Positions 46,301 through 56,690 of a stretch of DNA of 64,000 nt are shown piece after piece (within the stretch, counting starts at the first letter, position 1; each line of letters begins with the position of its first letter). The notes under the pieces are model-generated. The model was given only the letters and a program-made list of their open reading frames with translations, was not told where the DNA came from and did not search any database. The translations under genes were made by a program, and so were the position numbers. The stretch comes from Nematostella vectensis (taxonomy: Eukaryota > Cnidaria > Anthozoa > Actiniaria > Edwardsiidae): assembly GCF_932526225.1 (NCBI RefSeq), contig NC_064046.1, forward strand, positions 13,003,208 through 13,067,207. Direction: 5' to 3'.

Positions 46301-47130
46301 TACATTTTGTATCAGTAGAATGCTACCTTATAAGGCGATCATCCACGCAGTAGGTATGTCTACATTTTGTATCAGTAGAATGTTACCTTGTAAGGCAATC
46401 ATCCACGCAGTAGGTATGTCTACATTTTGTATCAGTAGAATGCTACCTTGCAAGGCGATCATCCACGCAGTAGGTATGTCTACATTTTGTGTTAGTAGAA
46501 TGTTACCTTGTAAGGCAATCATCCACGCAGTAGGTATGTCTACATTTTGTATCAGTAGAATGCTACCTTGTAAAGCGATCATCCACGCAGTAGGTATGTC
46601 TACATTTTGTATCAGTAGAATGTTACCTTGTAAGGCGATCATCCATGCAGTAGGTATGTCTATTTTGTGTTAGTAGAATGTTACCTTGTAAGGCGATCAT
46701 CCATGCAGTAGGTATGTCTACATTTTGTATCAGTAGAATGTTACCTTGTAAGGCGATCATCCACGCAGTAGGTATGTCTACATTTTGTATCAGTAGAATG
46801 TTACCTTGTAAGGCGGTCATCCACGCAGTAGGTATGTCTACATTTTGTATCAGTAGAATGTTACCTTGTAAGGCGATCATCCACGCAGTAGGTATGTCTA
46901 CATTTTGTATCAGTAGAATGTTACCTTGTAAGGCGATCATCCACGCAGTAGGTATGTCTACATTTTGTATCAGTAGAATGTTACCTTGTAAGGCGATCAT
47001 CCACGCAGTAGGTATGTCTACATTTTGTATCAGTAGAATGTTACCTTGTAAGGCGATCATCCACGCAGTAGGTATGTCTACATTTTGTATCAGTAGAATG
47101 TTACCTTGTAAGGCGATCATCGATGCAGTT
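40338..47130 (+). repeat. 60-bp minisatellite built from a macro-domain exon end plus its 5' splice site (~113 copies)
   Basis: Each unit has about 31 bases of coding sequence (ttaccttgtaaggcgatcat then ccacgcagtag, encoding LPCKAIIHAVG) followed by gtatgtctac and about 19 more intron bases (attttgtatcagtagaatg). The first unit is the authentic end of the macro exon at 40369. Every unit therefore carries a GTATGT donor. Most units are exactly 60 bases; a few are 58 (acattgtatcag) or 61 (acatttttctatcag). The array is two nearly identical 3351-base blocks (40338-43688 and 43689-47039) plus a short tail, and contains a 238-base sub-period (41172, 41410, 41648). The stop-free frames on both strands follow from a period divisible by three and are not independent genes. 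Confidence 0.95.
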
Positions 47131-47139
47131 ACATCCATA

Positions 47140-47648
47140 GTTATCTCCCTAATTTTTCCCCATGTATCAAAAAAAGTGATTCAAGCCCTGAGGGATTGTA
47201 AAATGGGTATGAACAACATCAATTTTTAGTATAGGAAATAGCAAATTATGAAATAGGAAATTATTCATTGCGGGTATACCACAGGAACCCCCTCCCATAC
47301 CCATTGTTCTCTGCTTATTGCAGGAGCTCCGCTATAAAAAGGTAGCTATTTCAAAATGTTTCAAAGTAAAAGTAGAAAAGCAAGACAAGGATTAAATGGA
47401 AATAGTATTTATTAGTTTGCCAGTTGATGAAAAAATTAAGCATAGGTTAAAAAGTATATAGAAGTGAACAGGTATATAAAAGTTATAAGAGAAGATTGAT
47501 ACCAGAGTTCCTGCTAATTCCTGACGGTGTTATGAAAGTTATATGGACAGGTATAAATCAAAGTTCTATCTTATTTTTAGAGTTAGACAAACCAGTATAA
47601 ATCAAAGTCTTGAGTCACCTAAGTCCAGACATTGACTGGAGTCCCTAC
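47140..47648. other. 3' flank of the nested gene; polyadenylation signal at 47408-47413
   Basis: No gene. On the minus strand an AATAAA hexamer (plus-strand 47408-47413) lies about 240 bases past the stop codon of the membrane-protein gene and could end its mRNA. Confidence 0.5.
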
Positions 47649-50600
47649 TTAATCAGTGGGACACTCGGATGTATCTGAAGTTTTCTCGCTTACACAGTCC
47701 TCATCTGCTTTTAACACGTCCTTGCAAGTATTCAAGGCAGCGTTAGCAATTGCCTCGTCAATCTCAGTGACGTTAACCTGCGTATTATCCGCCTTGCTGT
47801 CGTTGACCGGCGTTGTGTCATTTGACAGAGAGTTCAAGCTTGCATAGAGCTTAGCCTTTTCTCGACGTCTCCTCCTCTTCTGAGTTCGTGTCTCTTTGGG
47901 GTGTATTGAGAGGCTGTTAATACTTTCTTGAATGTCATATGCGGATAGAAGGGAAGGACTTTCACTTGCACACACGCCCTTCACCTCATTCGGATCGTTG
48001 GGAGTGCTCACCGGTCTGGCTGCTCTATCAATAACCGTGGCTTTCTCATGCACGCCACTCGTTCCAGTCGTCGGGGATGCGTCTTCAGTTATTTTGATTA
48101 GGCGTTTAGTAACACCTGGTGTTTTAGATGACTCCTCTCCATGGGCCCCTTGAGTATTTAAGCTCATGCTAAGGTACATCTCCAGCTTCGCCCTGCGTGC
48201 TTTTCGTTTTTGTGCTTTAGTTGGTTTCGGTGGTAAAGGCTTCTTAGGGATCTTTTCTGGGGGTGTCACTGGAAGGCTGCTGGTTCTGAGGTTCTCCCTT
48301 ATCACCTTAAGTGTGTACGCTGAAGGGCCTGAATCACCCTTTGTTAAATTTCTGCGTGCCACTGACCTATTTTTGTTGGAATCAGTTGTCGTTGGTCGAG
48401 CATTGTTGCTTGAGGTAGGGTTAGCAGAGAAAGAACTCTTCGAAAAGATTGATTTACTAGACCTGTCTTTGTTATTTAGGGGAACAGTGAAAGACGCACC
48501 AGATTTCGAAGCAAACTGATCTATGGTCTTGGTTATGTAAGTGCTGCTGTGGAGATTAGTAGAAGACTTGGTAGACATTGTGGTTTTATACCTGGTTCTG
48601 TCTTTCTTGCTTTTCGTAGGGTGTGAAATAGCAGAAGCTGATTGTCCGCTTTTTGTTGTTCCAGCTTTGCCAAGTTCCTTGTTGCTGTTTCTATTTCTTG
48701 TTGACTCGGTTATAATCGCTGGAACCTGTCCTGATTGAGGTTTTGGTGTATCAAGTCGCAACATAGATGACTTTGCTTGTTCGCCAACAGAAAACAGAGC
48801 CCGCGATTTATCCATTGTCAGGTCTGGGAGTGACACTGACCGAGTGGCTTTCCTCGGGGTCGGCAGATCACGTTCAAGGTTACTAATGGATCTTGACCGT
48901 CTTGGCATTGGCGCCGACAATGGACGACTCGTGGTCCTCGACACGCGACCACCGATATCCCTTCTACTGCTGATGCTTTTGTTATCATTGTCACTGGAAG
49001 CATCCTTTTGCTGTAACTCCGTCTCCACGTTCTTAAAGGATGCAACAGTGGCAGTGCGGCTGTTGGCTGAGATGGCTGGTCTCGGACCAACAGTTATCGG
49101 GCCGTTTTCCTTAATCCTTGGTTGCAAAGCCTCTTGTAGCTCTGCGGTTGTAGGTGATGCCTTGATAAAATCCAGAAGTATTCTTGAGCTAGCGGATTGT
49201 GGTACTGCGAGAATCGTCAAGTCACTGGTGATCGAGGCGGCGCTGGCTGTTCTACAGCGGTGTGGTGCTACAGTGCCTGGAAAAAGAGCTTCCACGATGG
49301 TTGGAATGGACCGCCAAGCAATCGGTGCATCATCGTATGACACTTTGACCCTCACTGCTTCCTCACACAGCAATTGTCTAGCTGTTGTTCGAGATTCGAT
49401 ATCAGATACTGTCTCATGAAGTGTCATTCTGCTTGCCTCATGGTTGTTATGATGGATGCCCACTGGAGCGATGGACTTGTTGCCCATGACAGGAGGTGAT
49501 CTGGACTCACACCGCGCATGAAGAGGAACTAATTCTTGAACTTCCTTTTCCATGGCTTCTGTTCTTTTGTCAAAGTCTGGGATATTCTTACCGCACAGAT
49601 GATTCTCCGCGCAGCTCGCCAGGGGGTTCAGCGTTGTTGTCGGTGCGCATTGTTGCTGTAAAGTAAAATGTAACTTCAACACAATTCCCTCCAAAAAAAA
49701 CACCCCTAGCCGTTTTTATACTTTTTTGTTTCTTTTATATCTTGTTTCGATCTAGAAACATACTTTAAATAACAGTCGTCGGGTCAAACAGTACCTTGTG
49801 TTACCCAATAAAGCTGTCATGTCGGTTATAGGTATCTGGTCCTACATATTGTACAACGTACGCCAGGCAAAAATTGTCATATACTTCCAATACTTACCCT
49901 TCTATAGCTTTTGCTAGCGACTTTCTAATTCCTTCAGTGTTTCTAGTACTTATGTAGTACTGTTTTTCTCTCCCCCCCCTAACGCCTCCCCCTTGACCTC
50001 GCATAGAGAGCAGACCTCTTTAGGCGTGGTACTGTACAGCCATATCTCATTACTCACCTCTGTCAGGCAGATATTCATGTCGGAAGACATTTTGTTCTCG
50101 TCTTCTTTGCCGTCATCTTTCTGGTCTCCGTTGTCCCAGTTGACTGCTAAAACAGCCACCGTGACCATGGTCGCCATGACGAAAAACGACACGAAAAAAG
50201 GATTGCACCATAACGGTACTATTTCCGGTGCAGATGGTATTACCGCTAGGGCGGTTACCTTTGGGACCAGCAAGACTGCGATAAAAACAAAATAAAAAGA
50301 TCAGCAATGTAAACAAAGCTCAATTATAATAGAAACTACAGAAATGATCAGCAAGAAGTCAAGTGTAAACGTTAAAAAAAGACAATCACACATGTTGTAG
50401 TATGACGCGATCATCGACCAGATGTAATTTCATGGGATATCTCTGGTCGCCTGTAGGTTAACAGGCGATAAGATAATTGTTATACATGTCCCTTCCCTGT
50501 ATTGTATAACACCATTCACACCTGGCGCGTAAGTAGCGTTATAGACGTCACAGGGGAGGGGTTTATGACGTGTGATATCTGTTCTCAAATGGCGTATTAC

Positions 50601-53105
50601 AACTAAATACATCAGCTGGGCGGGTTATGTGACACATTACATTTTTCTCACCTGGCGTGTAATTATGTTATACACGACACGGGGGAGGGTTATATGACTT
50701 ATGACTTTACTCACCTGGCGTGTAAGTTGTGTTATACACGTCCCAAGGGAGACTGGTGACTTCTTTACTCACCTGGCGTGTAAGTTGTGTTATACACGTC
50801 ACATGGGAGGGTTATATGACTGGTGACTTCTTTACTCACCTGGCGTGTAGGTTGTGTTATACACGTCACATGGGAGGGTTATGTGACTTGTGACTTCTTT
50901 ACTCACCTGGCGTGTAGGTTGTGTTATACACGTCACAGGGGAGGGTTATATGACTGGTGACTTCTTTACTCACCTGGCGTGTAAGTTGTGTTATACACGT
51001 CACATGGGAGGGTTATATGACTGGTGACTTCTTTACTCACCTGGCGTGTAAGTTGTGTTATACACGTCACATGGGAGAGTTATATGACTGGTGACTTCTT
51101 TACTCACCTGGCGTGTAAGTTGTGTTATACACGTCACATGGGAGGGTTATATGACTGGTGACTTCTTTACTCACCTGGCGTGTAAGTTGTGTTATACACG
51201 TCACATGGGAGAGTTATATGACTGGTGACTTCTTTACTCACCTGGCGTGTAAGTTGTGTTATACACGTCACAGGGGAGAGTTATATGACTGGTGACTTCT
51301 TTACTCACCTGGCGTGTAGGTTGTGTTATACACGTCACATGGGAGGGTTATATGACTGGTGACTTCTTTACTCACCTGGCGTGTAGGTTGTGTTCTGATA
51401 CACGTGAAATGGAAGGGTGGGCTCCCGTGCGTAACTAAACACTCTGTCCCGAAACGCTGCAAACAAATGGACACTGGTTACCCTTATTCTTATATTATTT
51501 CAATTTTTTAAAATTTAAATAGGAATGAATCAATCACCTTTACTTACTTGTTGTATGTATATAGATAAAATTTGGGGTTATATATCAGGCGACATCTTTC
51601 CCACCTGTTATATTACAACTATATAGATCAGCTGGGCGGGTTATGTGACACATTACATTTTTCTCACCTGGCGTGTAATTATGTTATACACGTCACGGGG
51701 GATGGTTATATGACTTATGACTTTACTCACCTGGCGTGTAGTTTGTGTTATACACGTCACATGGGAGAGTTATACGACTGGTGACTTCTTTACTCACCTG
51801 GCGTGTAGGTTGTGTTATACACGTTACATGGGAGGGTTATATGACTGGTGACTTCTTTACTCACCTGGCGTGTAGGTTGTGTTATACACATCACATGAGA
51901 GGGTTATATAACTGGTGACTTCTTTACTTACCTGGCGTGTAGGTTGTGTTATACACGTCACATGGGAGGGTTTTATAACTTACCTGGCGTGTAGGTTGTG
52001 TTCTGATACACGTAAAATGGAAGGGTGGGCTCCCGTGCGTATCTAAACACTCTGTCCCGAAACGCTGCAAACAAATGGACACGGGTTACTCTTATTCTTA
52101 TATTATTTCAATTTTTTAAAATTTAAATAGGAATGAATCAATCATCTTTACTTACTTGTTGTATGTATATAGATAAAATTTGGGGTTATATATCAGGCGA
52201 CATCTTTACTCACCTGTTATATTACATCTATATAGATCGACTGGGAAAGTTGGCTCCCGGGCGTATCTAATCCCTCTGTCAAACTCTGCCATCAAATGGA
52301 GACAGGTTACTTTGATTCTTGTATTTTCATTTTCTAAATCTTTAATGGGAATGAATCAACACAGTACTGAAGTCGTATGTTGCACGCCTCTACGAATGCA
52401 CAGTAGTTTAACTAGGAGAGTTCACTAAGTCGTATGTTGTACACCTCTGTTAACACCTCTGTTAATACACAGTAGTTTAGCTAGGAGAATTTCGAGCATT
52501 TGCCCTTCGTTGGTTTATTCCTGTTTCCACAACGCCTACTCGGACCACCTAGTGTTACTACAAGTAACCCGCCCCTCCCCCCTCCTAAAAAAATATAAAA
52601 ATTAAATTTAGAAAGTAGCGAAGCCGACAACGAGCTCAATACTTCCTTTCTAAATTCCACATCTACTAGGAAATTGCCCCCTCGCCACCTCCCGTCCTTT
52701 CCCTTAGCTTTAGGCTTGCAACCAGATTCGGCTTGCCAATATTATATGCCCGCTCAAATCATTTCATCCTACAATTAAAGGCAGTTCTTGCCTCATTTAT
52801 GAACAATACAGCATTTTAACACTTACCGGGAAGGGAGCTTGTCTCTGTAAAAGCTGTAATTCCAAGAATTACAGCAAAATAAATAACAAAATATGTTAAA
52901 AACATCACTACAAACTACCCCCAAAAAAGGAACATTCGAGAAAGCGCAATGTAATTTTAATGTAAAATAACAAAGATCTCAACTCACCATTGCGCGACTC
53001 TGCCGCTAAACGTTTTGGTAAATAAAATATCTTTAATTGTGGATACACATGATCCAAAATACCCAACAAAGTCCCCAAAAGTACGCTTACAATTATCCAG
53101 ATCAT
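47649..53105 (-). CDS. Novel membrane protein with repeated glycosylated exons and a long basic Ser-rich tail
   Basis: Seven coding exons: 53105-52988, 52844-52827 (an 18-base microexon), 52285-52214, 52064-51984, 51456-51376, 50275-50058 and 49655-47649. They sum to 2595 bases, 864 residues, with every junction in phase (five phase-1 junctions, then phase 0). Donors are GTGAGT or GTAAGT and acceptors end CAG. Predicted order: N-terminal hydrophobic segment (MIWIIVSVLLG, signal anchor or signal peptide); a short ectodomain with sequons NET, NIT, NTT, NTT; a transmembrane segment (about 145-170, FFVSFFVMATMVTVAVLAV); then a long tail. Exons 3-5 are homologous and share RYAREPT(F/L)P. The tail is Ser/Thr/Lys-rich and has a 14-3-3-like RSVSLP, a proline stretch PKKPLPPKPTK and a basic motif repeated 110 residues apart (KAQKRKARRAKLEMY, 676-690, and TQKRRRRREKAKLY, 787-800). 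I recognise no family. It lies wholly inside the last intron of the macro-domain gene, antisense to it. Confidence 0.78.
50515..51402 (-). repeat. 67-bp minisatellite from an exon end plus splice donor, block 1 (~13 units)
   Basis: Read on the minus strand, each unit contains gtgtataacacaacttacac then gccag|gtgagtaaa. The first part matches the 3' end of the 81-base exon at 51376-51456 (encoding VYNTTYTP), and the second is its 5' splice site. Clean units start 67 bases apart (50775, 50842, 50909, 50976 and so on). Upstream units near 50523-50716 are shorter and more diverged. In the frame needed to act as an exon each unit meets a stop (ATA TAA), so the units are donor decoys rather than cassette exons. 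Confidence 0.9.
51505..52210 (-). repeat. 608-bp segmental duplication of exon, intron and 67-bp repeat, block 2
   Basis: Two segments 608 bases apart match closely: the exons 51376-51456 and 51984-52064, and the intron text ttttttaaaatttaaatagg then gttgtatgtatatagataaa at about 51508-51590 and 52116-52198. Block 2 holds about five more 67-bp units (51670-51990). A truncated, donor-less remnant of the third exon type lies at about 51605-51640 and another near 50592-50640. Confidence 0.85.
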
Positions 53106-53219
53106 CGCAGATCTGTAGCTTGCAAGGTAGCTTGGGTCTCTTTGAGTTCTATTCTAATTTGCATTATTACGTCACCAGCGGCCTTGACGTCACACGCGCA
53201 CGCAATACATGCCTTCCTG

Positions 53220-53412
53220 ATGCCTAGTGCACACTAGCAACATAACAACCTAACGACATGAGCGCGCGCACTATGTTTAGCCCGACATAACGAAATGGAC
53301 ATAATGACATGAAAGAAAAAACACGGTTTTTTCTCTTATGTCGTTATGTCGAAGATAAGAGTGCGCGCGCCCATGTCGTTATGTCGATATGTCGCTAGTG
53401 TGCACTAGGCAT
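53220..53412. mobile_element. MITE with 19-bp perfect inverted ends
   Basis: atgcctagtgcacactagc (53220-53238) is the exact reverse complement of gctagtgtgcactaggcat (53394-53412). The interior is filled with cgacataacgacat motifs that also pair across the centre. It lies between the start of the nested minus-strand gene and the last macro-domain exon. Confidence 0.88.
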
Positions 53413-54031
53413 AAGCACGACGCTACGTCACCTACGTTAACACCTCTACCCGCGAAATGTATCTTGCTCTTACCGGCTTCATAACTATTATCATCTGCGC
53501 GCCATCAAGACGTGCGGCCGTTGATAATATGCTTTGGCGCAATGCATCAGGGGTACTACCTCGTAAAGAAATCCGTGCGTGCGCAATGGAATGTGTGTGA
53601 GGCTGCGTGTTTTTGCAGGGGTGGGCATAGGCGCGTACTTCTCCTTCCATGGCAACCACTATTGAAAAAAAAGTTCCACGAATCTTCAACGCTCCCTGAA
53701 ATTCTCTATTGTTTTTGCAGGCCCAGTATGGAAAGGCGGAAACTCCTCCGAGAACACGTACCTCAAATCTGTTGTACTACGCTCGCTTGAGGAATGTGAT
53801 AAGCGCAGTTACACCAGTGTTGCTATCCCCGCCATCAGCAGTGGTATCTTCGGTTTTCCAAAGGAGCGCTGTGCAGCTATCCTTTTCTCTGTGGTGATAA
53901 CTTATCTACGTTCTACGAATCTTTGTTCTCTCGAACTAGTTCGGTTCACGAACTTTGATAAGCCGACCGTGGATGTATTTAAAGGGCGCGCGTTATTGAT
54001 ACACCAAGAGCTGAAGGATGATGTGGATTGA

Positions 54032-55560
54032 CAGTCAGTTGCTGTGTAGGGAAATCTACACAGTGACGGATCTAGGGGAAGTTACGTTGAACCTTAATGG
54101 CAGGGCCGTAGCTGGGGGTGGGGCACGCCCCCCCATTATTTTCAAAGGTTTTAAGGAAATGACTAGTAGGGGCGTGGCTGTGCCCCTCTCCCCCTTTTTT
54201 CCTTTATGTTTCTGTATTGTGCCCTTCCCCTTCCCCAAGCTTACGTGGCCTGCTACGACGGCTCTAAGTGATACACAAATTACGGCTCAAAAGCCTTCGG
54301 TTGAGTTTTCATAAATTGAACCATCATTTGAAAAATCCTGGACCGCCACTGTCACGTTGCAGTTAAAGCAGAGTAATGTTTCGTAGGTGGGATAAACGTC
54401 TAAAGTTGTACAAAGTGCTGCAGCCTGTATTACTATAGTGAATCTAAATCCTTGTGGGTTTATCTCAAAGCATCGCCACAGGAACCCCTAGCGCCTGTTT
54501 TTTTTTTTTTTTGCTGTTTTCTGCTGAGGAGGTATAGAAAAAGGAAATTATTCAATGTCTTTTAATTTCTAGTTTTCTCATTGAGAGTACTCCTGGTTTT
54601 TTTTTACACAAATGTAGGATAAACAGAATTGCCCATGTGATGTAGATTTGACAAGGGTGGTTTAGACCCCGTCCCCACGTATCCGTTTTCGTTTAAAAAG
54701 TCAACCTTTTTGTTATACGGATGTGTTACGGATACGGGTACCGTCCACACGTCAATGCATGACTGAAAACGGAACGATTTAAAAACGATCTCCAGAGTGG
54801 AACAATTGGAAAACGATACCCTTTCGGAGCCGTGGGGACTGACGAAAACGGAACCTTTCAAAAACGATGGCGTGATTTAATTTGCGCGCGCGATGTAAAC
54901 AAACGAATGGGTCTACGCATGCGCTGTAGAACTTGTTATCGTTTTAGTATTGTTTCTGCATTTTCGTGGTGACGGGTCGTATCAAAATGAAAAAGCTTCG
55001 TGTGGACGCGGATCTGAAAACGGAACAAAAAGGTTTGCGTTTTCAAACAAAAAAGGATACGTGGGACGGGGTCTTGGATCCATGCCGCCATCAAGACACA
55101 GGCTCAAGTACGTTCGGTTGGGCGAGCGCGCATTCCTTTTCAAATTTCTTTTGTTGCAGTTCTCCTGTTGCAAGCAGCAGCATGGAACTCAAACACGCTT
55201 GTAGGTTAGCGAGAACAAAAGACGTGGAAAGGACGCGTCAATTGTCGAGGTGCACTAAGACATCACGTGGCTTTCTATGCCAGAATACGAACAACAAAAT
55301 GCAACTTATTTTAGCACTTACGATCTATAGTGTCTTTAAGATACCTCTAGTCTTTAGTCTTAACACTAGTCAATACTTTACAATCCTTAAAAAAAAACTA
55401 AAATTAACCTAGATTACATGTTGTACTTCTGACTGAACATTTTTACTCCACAATAGTATCTTTTCTATTTTCCCTTCTACTCCGTATGTATATGTAATCA
55501 TATTCGGGCGAATACTTTTCGACACAACCCAACTTTCCCGCCGAAATATTCGCTCGACCA
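54032..55560. other. Non-coding interval with repeat debris
   Basis: Contains a MITE remnant (54102-54250, gccgtagctgggggtgggg...ggggcgtggctgtgccc) and two opposed segments with ...aaacggaaccttt/aaaacggaacaaaa and cgtggggac/cgtgggacg motifs around 54660-55080 that look like the arms of a degenerate inverted repeat. No gene recognised. Confidence 0.45.
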
Positions 55561-55561
55561 A

Positions 55562-56690
55562 TCAGAAAGCGGTATGGGTATCAAAATGCACCGAGGGTGC
55601 CTCAGTTGGGCATAAGGCCTTAATACTTCTCCGCCAATCACGAGCTACCACCCTTGCCTCTTCCCAAGAGTTCCATCCTGCCTTTGCTCTCTCCTTTTCC
55701 ACCGACCGCCTCCAAGTTGTCATAGGTCTTCCTATTTTTCTTTTTCCGTCGGGCTGCCATACGCAATGGTGTTGTCGCGGCATCCTGAGACATGCCCGAG
55801 ATACTTCCATCTCCTTCGTCTCGCTTCTAAGCTCACCCGTGTAGATCCTGTTTCATGGTTAAGCTCCTCTATTGATGTTATGTACGGCCAGAGGATGCCC
55901 AAAATTCTCTTTAGACATTGGTACTGGAATGAGTCAAGCTTTTCGCAGTCTTTAACATTGGTCTTCCATGTTTCACTCCCATATAAGAGGACACGTTTCA
56001 CGAGTGTGTTAAATAGCTTGATCTTGGTGGTCTTGTTGTTTTATTTGGAGCCAAGAGAGATACCGTTTTCAGTTTCCTGAAAGCTGCTTTATCCTTGCTA
56101 ATTCTGGTATCAGCACCTCCGTAAGTACTTAACGCAGGCTCCAAGATAGGGGTAGCCAATGGGCTTCTTTGATGTCTTGGCCATTCTGGAGTTTGATTGG
56201 CTCTGGGTTCTTGCAGTTTACTTTCAGTACTCGGGTTTTTGATTGGCTGATGTTTTAAGTCCTACTTTTGGGCTGTCTCAGATAGCTTGTCTGTCTTCTT
56301 TTGCATTTGGCTGTGGTTGGTCGAAATAAGCGCAATGCCATCCGCACAGTCTAGGTCTTCTAGTTAGGTGTTGAACTTCCATCGAATTCCAGTGTTGCCT
56401 TGGCTAGTTGTTTCACGCATTATCCAATCGATGGCAAGAAGGAATAGAAAGCCTGGCATAACGCAGCCTTGTTTGACACCAGTTTTTACTTAGAACCACT
56501 CATCAGATGCTTGGCCTTCACCCAGAACTGCGCATTCACAATCTTGGTAAAGGAGTTGGATTATCCTGATAGTCTTCCCTGGAATGCCATACAGCTTCAT
56601 GATGTCCCAGAGGCTGTTACTATGCGTCGAGTCGAATACTTTTTTAAAAATCAATACAAAGCTCTAAAGCGATAAAAAAGCGAAAAAAAA
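55562..56690 (-). pseudogene. Decayed non-LTR retrotransposon (reverse transcriptase remnant)
   Basis: Minus-strand frames, broken by shifts and stops, carry the RT order: KTGVKQGCVMPGFLF (about 56490-56430), a decayed FADD-like block (DCADGIALIS), then RVLLYGSETWKT, LKRILGILW and RRRWKYLGHVSGC (56000-55770), and GKRKIGRPMTTWRRSV (about 55735). This matches the C-terminal half of an RTE/CR1-type element and is a different lineage from the intact copy at 8-10 kb. Many lesions make it inactive. Confidence 0.8.

Larger units (their letters stand above)
39861..54031 (+). pseudogene. PARP-type macro-domain gene, broken; contains nested antisense gene and exon-derived minisatellite
   Basis: Three exons together spell one macro domain of the PARP9/14/15 type. 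39861-39939 (acceptor tctttcacag, donor GTGAGT) encodes NDLTMESTDAIV...AANKWLKHGGG. 40222-40369 (acceptor aatcttag, donor GTATGT) encodes AAIVRQGGRIIQQESDEYV and ends LPCKAIIHAVG. 53712-54031 (acceptor tgtttttgcag) encodes GPVWKGGN, then VAIPAISSGIFGFPKERCAA, and stops at TGA. Phases fit: HAVG is split after its first base at the 40369/53712 junction. Such domains bind ADP-ribose. Two lesions are present: one base is missing where INAAN/VNAAN should be read (around 39903-39905), and an in-frame TGA lies at 40312-40314. The last intron is 13.3 kb and holds the 60-bp array and the minus-strand gene. It may be a real pseudogene, or the lesions may be sequence errors. Further 5' exons are expected upstream of the gypsy insertion. 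Confidence 0.8.

Noticed and set aside
40338..47130. CRISPR array
   Set aside because: Units are contiguous with no unique spacers, the sequence is eukaryotic, and no cas genes are present.
40218..47229. Dozens of open frames on both strands of the 60-bp array
   Set aside because: The period is a multiple of three, so any stop-free register stays open. The plus-strand frame is meaningful only as the amplified end of the macro exon.
49656..49703. Extension of the last membrane-protein exon to a GTG at 49703
   Set aside because: These bases are the polypyrimidine tract and acceptor (ttttactttacag) of the preceding intron.
53432..53689. Minus-strand frame ending near a GTAAGAG donor, as a 5' exon of the nested gene
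   Set aside because: The nested gene already has a good ATG and hydrophobic start at 53105, and no acceptor joins this block to it.
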